From Homarus americanus (Eukaryota > Arthropoda > Malacostraca > Decapoda > Nephropidae): a stretch of DNA of 64,000 nt. The notes beneath the pieces are model-generated. The model saw only the letters and a list, made by a program, of their open reading frames with translations, was not told the origin of the DNA and made no database searches. Below, one piece after another: positions 57,434 to 64,000 of the stretch; position 1 is the first letter of the stretch, and each line of letters begins with the position of its first letter. A program made the translations under genes and the position numbers. The stretch lies in assembly GCF_018991925.1 (NCBI RefSeq), contig NW_024736071.1, forward strand, positions 9,195,231 to 9,259,230, written 5' to 3'.

Positions 57434-58124
57434 GAGAAGTCGACTTGTGAATGAGACCTAGGGATACTTGTAAGCCCGGACCTACGGCCTAGAAAACAGT
57501 GCGTCAATGTTCGAAATAAGGCAAACAGAGTATTGGGTTTTATATCTAGAAGTGTAAGTAATAAGAGTGCAGAGGTCTTATTGCACCTATATCTTGCGCT
57601 AGTCAGGCCGCACCTCGATTATGCGGTTCAGTTCTGGTGCCCTTATTATAGAATGGATATCAATTCACTAGAGTCGGTGTAGCGAAGAATGACGAAAATG
57701 ATTCCGGGACCTAGAAACCTTCCATATCAGGGTAGGTTAAAGAAACTTAATTCGCATTCCCGAGAAAGACGAAGAGTGCGGGGAGATATGATAGAAGTAT
57801 TTAAGTGGGTGAAAGGAATCAATAAAGGGGATATAGATAAAGTTCTTATAATATCCGAGCAGGATAGGACTCGGAGCAACGGTTTTAAATTGGATAAGTT
57901 TAGGTTTAGGAGGGAGATAGGAAGAAACTGGTTCAGAAATAAGGTGGTGGACGAGTGGAACAAGCTTAGCAACTTTGTAGTAAGTGCTGGAACTCTGGAA
58001 AGTTTCAAAAGGAGGCTAGATAGATTCATGGATGATAGAGAGTGGTAGTAACTCTCGACAGGAGATGCCATGCACAGGCCAACCGGCCTATTGGAGACTC
58101 CTTATTTTCTTATGTTCTTACGTA
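57434..58124 (+). mobile_element. CR1-type LINE 3' fragment, subfamily 1
   Basis: Starts within the RT C-terminal region (AGAGAAGTCGACTTGTGAAT, equivalent to the CERDLGV block). Continues through a stop-containing LDYAVQFWCPYYRMDINSLE, MTKMIPGPRNLPYQGRLKKL and NKVVDEWNKLSNFVVSAGTL to REW and stop. Ends TTATTTTCTTATGTTCTTACG. Closely related to 54377-56822 but on the opposite strand. Confidence 0.88.
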
Positions 58125-58130
58125 TTGATG

Positions 58131-58709
58131 TTCATACAAAGGAGTGTTAGTTACAAGACTAGCGAGGTCATCTTAAAATTATATCTAGCGCTTGTGAGAC
58201 CTCACCTGGATTACGCAGTTCAGTTCTGGTCACCGTATTACAGATTGGATATAGAATCCTTGGAAAGAATCCAGAGGAGAATGACAAGACTAATCCCAGG
58301 CATTAGGAACCTTGAGTACAGAGACAGGTTAAAGCATCTTAATTTGCACTCCCTCGAGAGACGTAGAGCGAGGGGCGACCTGATAGAGGTGTATAAATGG
58401 AAGTCAGGGTTAAACAAAGGGGACATTACTAAGGTACTCAAACTATCCAACCGGGAGCGAACTCGTAACAATGGTTTTAAATTAGACAAATTTTGATTTC
58501 GGCGTGAAATAGGTAAACACTGGTTTGGAAACAGAGTATTGGATGAATGGAACAAGTTACCAAATATCATCATTAACTCGAATACGCTGGATAGCTTCAA
58601 ACATAGGTTGGATGCTTATATGAACAATAGGGGTTGGGTATAAACGGGACTGCCCAGTATGGGTCAATAGGCCTGCTGCAGTTTCCTCCATTCTTATGTT
58701 CTTATGTAA
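58131..58709 (+). mobile_element. CR1-type LINE 3' fragment, subfamily 2
   Basis: Directly downstream of the previous copy. Reads FIQRSVSYKTSEVILKLYLA, LVRPHLDYAVQFWSPYYRLD, RRMTRLIPGIRNLEYRDRLK and RRARGDLIEVYKWKSGLNKG, with a stop after FKLDKF at 58494. Later parts (NRVLDEWNKLPNIIINSNTL) are in the same frame beyond the stop. The 3' tail is CATTCTTATGTTCTTATG. Clearly a different CR1 subfamily from its neighbour. Confidence 0.88.
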
Positions 58710-59089
58710 ACCATACACTCAGCAGAATCAGGGCATCTTGTTTGTGCAGGTCGCGTGGGGGGGCGGCGCATGTGGTCGCAGGCTGATAGATTTTATGTTT
58801 GTTCGGGTAAGGCAACGCCAGCACTGTAGTTGAACCCAGCGGCGATAACACCATTAATAATTATTTCAACCTAAAATGAATGACGAGAACCAATGTGTTT
58901 GAGAGCGCAGACGAAATACTTCCCCACACACACACGCCGTCTGCTAGATGTGTTTATGTGCACATCCTCTTTGAACTACACCATGTATCGATGATATGAG
59001 TTGTCTTATGTGGGTGTCAGGAGGACAGGTATAGAAAACGCTGTACAAAGAGATACTTAATTTCAAGTCGTAGCAGAGAGGGTTCCAGA
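58710..59089. other. unassigned sequence
   Basis: A GC-rich patch (GTGGGGGGGCGGCGCATG) near 58758 and short ordinary sequence. The minus-strand frame at 58944-59089 continues open from LINE-B but no longer matches it. Confidence 0.4.
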
Positions 59090-60066
59090 AAGGAGAGAAG
59101 GTTGGTGATGGTTCCAGACAGCAGAGCGGCGGGAGGGAGGTGCTCAAGAGATTGTCGACTAAAGGAGGAGAGTAAATAAGACGAAATGCCTTTGATTCCA
59201 CCCTATCTAACAGTTGGACAGAAGAAGAGCCACCCCAGATATGAGAGCAGCACTCCAAGTTTGGACGAATGAATCCCTTATATACTTGGAGCAACTGCTC
59301 AGGAGTGAAGTAGCTGCGGCCTCTGTACAGCATTCCCAACTTTCGGGAGGCAGCTTTAGTTATATTAAGGATGTTTGATTTCCAGGACATATTGGAGGAA
59401 ATGGTGAAGCCTAACATATTTATTTCAGAATTTTGCAGGATGATAGCGTCCTGAAATGTAATTGGTGGGAGATCATCTAATTTAGAAAGTCTAATTGGTA
59501 AATACTGAGTTTTATTACTATTGAATTTAACCAAGTTTGTACCTACCCATTCAGAGATGCTGCACACATCCGCATTGATAGAAGTAATGATATCAGCTCT
59601 GAAAACAGATCTACTGCAGCTTGAGATTTAGGAGAAAGGGTAAAATGTGAAGAAGAGTGAAGAGTAGAATCATCAGCGTAAGAATGGTTAGAATTAGTTA
59701 TAGTGTGAAGTAAATAATTGCTAAAAAGAAGGAAGAGAGTAGGTGAAATAACAGAACCCTGTGGGACACCATTATTGGTAGAGAAAGAGCGAGAGATCGA
59801 TCCCTCGACAACAACTGCCATGGATCGGTTCTCAAGGAAGCAAAGTGGGGGAGAGAAACTAAAAGAGGGAAGGTTAGAAAGCAAAGACTTGTGCCATATC
59901 CTGTCAAATGCCTTGGAAATGTCGAGGGCCACGACGAAAGTTTCCCCATAATCCCGAAGAGAGGATGACCAAAGATGGGTGCAATAGGAGAGCAGATCAC
60001 CAGTAGATCTCGCCTGGCGAAAGCCATACTGGTGATCACAGTGTGATCATCATCACACTGTCCCAT
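59090..60066 (-). mobile_element. Jockey-like LINE-B fragment (copy 2)
   Basis: Minus-strand order: QYGFRQARSTGDLLSYCTHL (about 60035-59980), FVVALDISKAFDRIWHKSLL (first catalytic block, near 59940-59890), PPLCFLENRSMAVVVEG with a small deletion, TNNGVPQGSVISPTLFLLFS, SNHSYADDSTLHSSS (YADD intact, near 59700-59650), then in the next frame SEWVGTNLVKFNSNKTQYLP, PNLECCSHIWGGSSSVQLLD and KAFRLIYSPPLVDNL (to about 59150). Frameshifts near 59560 and after NLLSTS. The 3' end and endonuclease are absent. It keeps the YADD region that copy 1 has lost. Confidence 0.85.
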
Positions 60067-60153
60067 TTATCTAACGCCCAGTTAACCAGACCAATAAGAC
60101 GCTAAACCACATTTATGATCATGACCTCTGAGGAGGAGATCAAGACCAGAAAT

Positions 60154-60213
60154 GTTTCAGCCGCGAAAGTTTGGGTCGAGGAGGTTCCTCGATCCGGACT
60201 TTCGCGGCTGAAA
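60154..60213. repeat. 29-bp hairpin with 3-nt loop
   Basis: Arm 60154-60182 (GTTTCAGCCGCGAAAGT then TTGGGTCGAGGA) pairs with 60185-60213 (26 of 29), leaving almost no loop. The perfect outer 17 bp contain CCGCG. Confidence 0.85.
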
Positions 60214-60319
60214 CGACTTTCTCTTCAATAGGGGGAAGTCTGGAAACGGCTTCATCCGTCGTTGTCTGAGAAAATAAAACACTCTTCCCTCACCCCAAAA
60301 CACAATACCTAAATGAACA

Positions 60320-60342
60320 CAAACAAACACACACACACACAC
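60320..60342. repeat. (CA)n microsatellite
   Basis: Short CA run preceding the 45-bp array. Confidence 0.85.
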
Positions 60343-60347
60343 ACAAA

Positions 60348-60565
60348 GAGGGAGTTACTACACCACGTGATGCCCCTCATAACCCCATCTGTGAGGGAAT
60401 TACTTCACCACGTGAGGCCCCTCATAACACCATCTCTGAGGGAATTACTACACCACGCCAAATCCCTCATAACCCCATCTGTGAGGGAATTACTACACCA
60501 CGTGATGCCCCTCATAACACCATCTGTGAGGGAGTTACTACACTACGTGTTTGCTGCTCAACACC
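60348..60565. repeat. 45-bp tandem array, 4-5 units
   Basis: Units start GGAATTACTACACCACGTGA and end CCATCTGTGAG. One plus-strand frame stays open through all units (15-residue period RELLHHVMPLITPSV) because 45 is a multiple of 3. No start or homology supports a gene. Confidence 0.88.
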
Positions 60566-60645
60566 TCAGTGCACATGACCTAAGTGGCCTCCACTGTAAA
60601 CATTAATCTGTATGTTCACTGTATGTTCATTTTCCTTTCTCTAAT

Positions 60646-60858
60646 AAGAACATAAGAAAATAAGGAGTCTGCAATAGGCCGGTTGGCCTGTGCATGGCAG
60701 TTCCTGTCGAGAGTTACTACCACTCTCTATCATCCATGAATCTACCTAGCCTCCTTTTGAAACTTTCCAGAGTTCCTGCACTTACCCTATTTGTGAACCA
60801 GTTTCTTCCTATCTCCCTTCCAAACCTAAACTTATCCAACTTGAATCCGTTGCTTTTG
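60646..60858 (-). mobile_element. CR1-type LINE 3' end, short
   Basis: Same 3' terminus as 39401 and 54377 (minus strand ending CTTATTTTCTTATGTTCTTA), with a deletion of about 30 bp near 60787. Cut at about 60858 within the FKLDKF-equivalent region. Confidence 0.85.
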
Positions 60859-60885
60859 TTAAACCACCAATGTATGTAATAAATC

Positions 60886-60888
<3 letters not shown>

Positions 60889-60949
<61 letters not shown>

Positions 60950-61009
60950 ATAAATAAGAAAACAAAGTTCCTGCGCTTTCGTGTTTTCTTCTTTCCTTAT
61001 ATATATACA

Positions 61010-61079
<70 letters not shown>
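60889..61079. repeat. two (TA)n tracts flanking a relic of the 46.2-kb palindrome
   Basis: TA at 60889-60947 and 61013-61079. Between them, 60957-60999 reads AAGAAAACAAAGTTCCTGCG, CTTTCGTGTTTTCTTC, TTTCCTT. The first part matches the left arm of the 46221-46504 inverted repeat and the second part matches the right arm, joined at TTCGTGT. Confidence 0.8.
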
Positions 61080-61080
<1 letters not shown>

Positions 61081-61860
61081 CTTACCCCCAAGGGGTTGTG
61101 ACCACCAGGAGGGGAAACATAAATAATAGGTGGTCAGTATCGACAGTTAAAAAAAAAAAGTTGAAAAACACATTGACAGCCCACAGTTAACTCCCCCTAC
61201 ATGACAAAATACACGGCAACGCGACTGGAGTGACAAGTTGACAACTGTGCAAATAGTGACCGATGTTCATTTGTTTTGGTTCACAAGTTTGGTTCACGAG
61301 TTTATAGCTAAATGGTCGCCCATTCACATTGTTCTTTTAATCAGTATTATCGATGTTCATTTTTTTGGTTCACGGGCTTGGTTTACAAGATTAAAGGTAG
61401 CACTTAAGTCTTTTAGTTTACAAAAATGGCTACCGATTTTACATCACTTGATATCTTTAACATTCTGTGAAAATACTGTCAACAATCGGGCTGCTTTCAT
61501 CTACCTCACACATTCCACTTAACATCTACCCATCTGTAACTCTTTATAAGGAGATGAGAGATGCAGTGGAAAGAAAGGCACATAGGAGGAAATTAGAATG
61601 AAGTGTGGAATAAAGCCGTAAAAAGGAAGAATTAAAAAGGGGTTAGGTGGGAGACGTAGAAGGAAAAGGAAAGTAAATGAAAATGGAAGGGCAATAAAGG
61701 TGTGAGAAATATCCCACCTATTTTTCATACCCGATGCTCCTGAGGTAGGGTTCGAGTGGGTTAGCACTTTAGGTGAAGAGACCATATTAATTTGTATGTT
61801 GCATTCATTTGAATACGTATTATTTAAAATTTAATTACTATTAAAATTAATTATATATAA
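61080..61860. other. unassigned sequence
   Basis: A poly-A run near 61149-61159 and ordinary AT-rich sequence. Open frames at 61238-61522 and 61519-61785 show no motifs. Confidence 0.4.
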
Positions 61861-62425
61861 TGGTTGCCCAATGCCCCTCGTGTAACGAGGATGGCCGGCC
61901 CAAGGGCCACCTAGGCGTGAATTTGTTTAAGGTGTAGAAGCTGTCGCCAACACAACAACCACACCCTGAGTTAACGAGCTGCATGACCAAGTGTCAAGGA
62001 ATATTCCGAGAAGACCGGAACTGCACTGGCTAATCATTACCCCGGAATACGATCCGCAAATCGATTAACATCCAGGTTCCAATTTATACTGCTAGGTTGA
62101 CAGAGGCAAATGACTTAAAGAAACTTGCCCATAGTTCCATCCTGCCCGGGGATCAAACCCGGGTCCACTCGCTTGCGAGTTTTTTTTTTTTTTTAGTTTA
62201 ACAAATTTATTGATAAAGCTTGGAGTACAGTTTGACTATTATGAGTAATTCAGTCAGGTCTTGACACTGAGGGTGGTATCACTTCTCACTGCCATGCAGG
62301 ACAGAGGTTCATACACAAAGAAATACATCATATTCATTAACAATATATATAGGTCAGAGTCATGTGGGTGATGTCACTGTTCACTGCCATGCAGACGAGT
62401 ATGCTGACCATTACACCACACTTCA
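61861..62425 (-). mobile_element. tRNA-derived SINE, interrupted
   Basis: Minus-strand SINE. The head TGTGGTGTAATGGTCAGCAT (62421-62400) is followed, after a 215-bp insertion, by CTCGCAAGCGAGTGGACCCG, GGTTTGATCCCCGGGC (B box region) and the full body to the 3' end GGCATTGGGCAACCAT at 61861, then an AT-rich tail. The most complete body of this family in the window. Confidence 0.85.
62180..62394 (-). mobile_element. polyadenylated insert within SINE (retrocopy-like)
   Basis: Inserted in the anticodon-arm part of the SINE head. On the minus strand it begins CTGCATGGCAGTGAACAGTG and ends TCAATAAATTTGTTAAACT followed by about 15 A. AATAAA (62211-62206) sits about 13 nt before the A-tail, as in a processed transcript. 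Internally CTGCATGGCAGTGA occurs twice, about 100 bp apart. Source gene or element unknown. A clean target-site duplication could not be fixed because the SINE sequence at the site is itself repetitive. Confidence 0.7.
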
Positions 62426-62470
62426 CTAGTCGGGAATCGACCCCTTGACCTCTGCGTGTGAACAAGGACT
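62426..62470 (-). mobile_element. tRNA-like SINE head fragment (Val-like), minus strand
   Basis: On the minus strand CCTTGTTCACACGCAGAGGT then GGGGTCGATTCCCGAC gives an anticodon-arm and T-arm fragment. It directly precedes the A-box region of the SINE at 61861-62425, forming a composite head. Confidence 0.6.
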
Positions 62471-62484
62471 TCCAAATACAAACA

Positions 62485-62758
62485 ATACCTTGTGGCGGAG
62501 TGGTAGGGATCCCTGTTCACACGCAGAGGTCCAGGGTTTGATTCCCGACGAGTGAGGTATAATGGAAGTTCGCATGCTATGTGGACTGATGAGATGTTAT
62601 ATTGTAGCCTCGTGTTTCCTAGCTGGACTCGGTAAAATGCTACTTCGACCACATAGTTGGTACAGGCAATCCCCGATGGAGGTTCACGTTGCTTAAAAAT
62701 GAGGCGAATGAACAGGCCTTGTGTGAAATAAAACAAAGCCTTGGACTGCTTTTGTCGT
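62485..62758 (+). mobile_element. tRNA-derived SINE, second family (Val-like head)
   Basis: The head CCTTGTGGCGGAGTGGTAGG has an A box (TGGCGGAGTGG). TTCACAC fits a Val CAC anticodon loop, and GGGTTTGATTCCC is a B box. The body runs to about 62758 and shows no similarity to the Ala-like SINE. It ends where another copy of the head begins. Confidence 0.7.
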
Positions 62759-62790
62759 CCTTGTGGCGCGGTGGTAGGATCCCTGAATAG
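62759..62790 (+). mobile_element. truncated second SINE head
   Basis: CCTTGTGGCGCGGTGGTAGG then ATCCCTG repeats the start of the element at 62485 and then diverges. Confidence 0.65.
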
Positions 62791-64000
62791 AAGTAAAAGT
62801 AATCAGCGTACAAAGTATCAAACTATGTCTAACACCCCCCCATAATTACCGGACCGCTGACGGTCACGAGTCGTGTATTAGCCTTCATTTCTTTCCAAAA
62901 GACAGGAAAGGGTAAGTTCATAGTTCATGTGGTTGATTCATAAGCAGTGACGGTTAAATTCGGGCGGCAGGTCTCTTATTTGTTACTTTGTTATGAACTT
63001 CATTGTTCAGTAGCGACTATCGAGTAACTTCCCCTTTTTATATAGTTGTTTTAGTGTAGGTGTATCTCCTCTTTTCAAATGTGCAACTAAAAATGTCGGA
63101 AGCCAATAGAAGAAAAGTAAGAGCACGGTTTATTTGCATTTATATCTAAGATCGAGTGGTCTGTGTGTTGCTCACCACCTGTCTATGAGGCGAAATGCAA
63201 AAATAAAATAGTTGTAACTTTTCCTTTTCATTTTCGAAAATTTGAATTGCATATTTTGAATGAGATAAAACTACTCCGGAATAAATTATAAAAAGGGGAG
63301 GTTACTCAGTAGATCTTGAACTGTAATTTAACCAGTCATTTGAATTGTGAAGGCCTGTCACCGTGTGCCAATACGGCCGGGAGCAAATACCTTTTTTAAT
63401 CCCCGGATTTTCCTTCTATATAACATAGTACTGCGGTAATCAGTATTGGGTTTGAGCAGTTGCTTTATGTTTGTAGAGAGATTCTCACTGATGAAAACTC
63501 TGATTTTAACAATCAAAACAAAATTTTCTCTCGTTTTATGGCAGAGAATGAGACAAGTCCTTTGGTGCCTTAACCATGCCCAGAGACAATGTAGTAGAAT
63601 GTTTGAATGAAGTTGAAGTAATATTCAGAGTTAAATAGCTAAAGTTTTTGGGTGTAAAAATGTGACCAAGAAAATTATGACATTAATGGATGAAACAAGC
63701 TATATAAATTTATGTACTACTGAGTGTAGGTTGCAATTTACTATAGTTTACTGAATATAAAAAGAGAATATTTTTGGCTTATATTTAGTAGTTGCTAACA
63801 CCTACAGTACAGTACTTATATATTTGGTCTTATATCGGGAGAGGAAAAACTAAAATAATTTACTCTAGCATTTCTGTCTGATGGCGACAGCGTTGGAGAA
63901 CGGGTTATTTTGGATTGATGCTATTATGGATGCATCCTATCCCTAGTAGTCATTCACGGGCGTGGTCTTCTTTCTGAAAATAGACACATTATTGCTTTTG
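62791..64000. other. AT-rich sequence, nothing recognised
   Basis: No tandem array, transposon or coding exon could be supported to the end of the window. Confidence 0.4.

Overview
This window reads as an animal nuclear intergenic region, most likely from an arthropod and probably a decapod crustacean. The evidence is the lack of dense genes or operons, long TG/TA/CT/GTT-type microsatellites, several clades of LINE debris, Tc1/mariner fragments, tRNA-derived SINEs and scattered arthropod-type TTAGG repeats. The exact species cannot be read from the window. No complete host protein-coding gene can be called with confidence. Most long open frames lie inside tandem repeats or broken transposons.

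Layout. 1-10 kb: AT-rich sequence with two decayed retroelement remnants (about 1.1-1.6 and 2.4-2.8 kb), a cluster of CCAAT boxes that could be a promoter (3.5-3.8 kb), simple repeats, a SINE end next to a foldback element (8.2-8.5 kb) and a 30-bp minisatellite (8.6-10.0 kb). 10-19 kb: a very uniform 40-bp tandem array, a 228-bp TA tract, and otherwise mostly unrecognised sequence. 19-23 kb: minus-strand LINE 3' ends from three clades, then a GC-rich duplicated block with a possible TATA box. 23-28 kb: mostly single-copy-looking sequence that holds exon-like open frames on the minus strand. They seem to form a tandem series with a spacing of about 770 bp. 28-34 kb: pyrimidine-rich satellites, a degenerate telomere-like (CCTAA) array and a second copy of the RT element seen at 19-20 kb. 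34-42 kb: three arrays with an 18-bp period, a CR1 fragment, a long inverted repeat and a hidden Tc1 remnant. 42-52 kb: a SINE, a deleted mariner copy, a nearly full-length LINE pseudogene (47.6-51.4 kb) and a perfect 118-bp inverted repeat (46.2-46.5 kb). 52-61 kb: a dense zone of CR1-like and Jockey-like LINE fragments, including a 2.4-kb CR1 copy with only one visible frameshift. 61-64 kb: a SINE interrupted by a polyadenylated insert, other tRNA-like heads in inverted order, and unremarkable AT-rich sequence.

The pieces do not form a pathway. They record layered retrotransposition (LINEs supplying reverse transcriptase, SINEs and a retrocopy-like insert using it), DNA-transposon decay, and expansion of tandem repeats. 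The most unusual signals are the perfect 118-bp palindrome and its collapsed relative at 60.95 kb, the 40-bp array whose units differ only at their single CpG, the RT element with a C-terminal nuclease-like domain, and the unrecognised tandem exon-like units at 24-26.4 kb. All family assignments come from reading motifs by eye; no database search was run.
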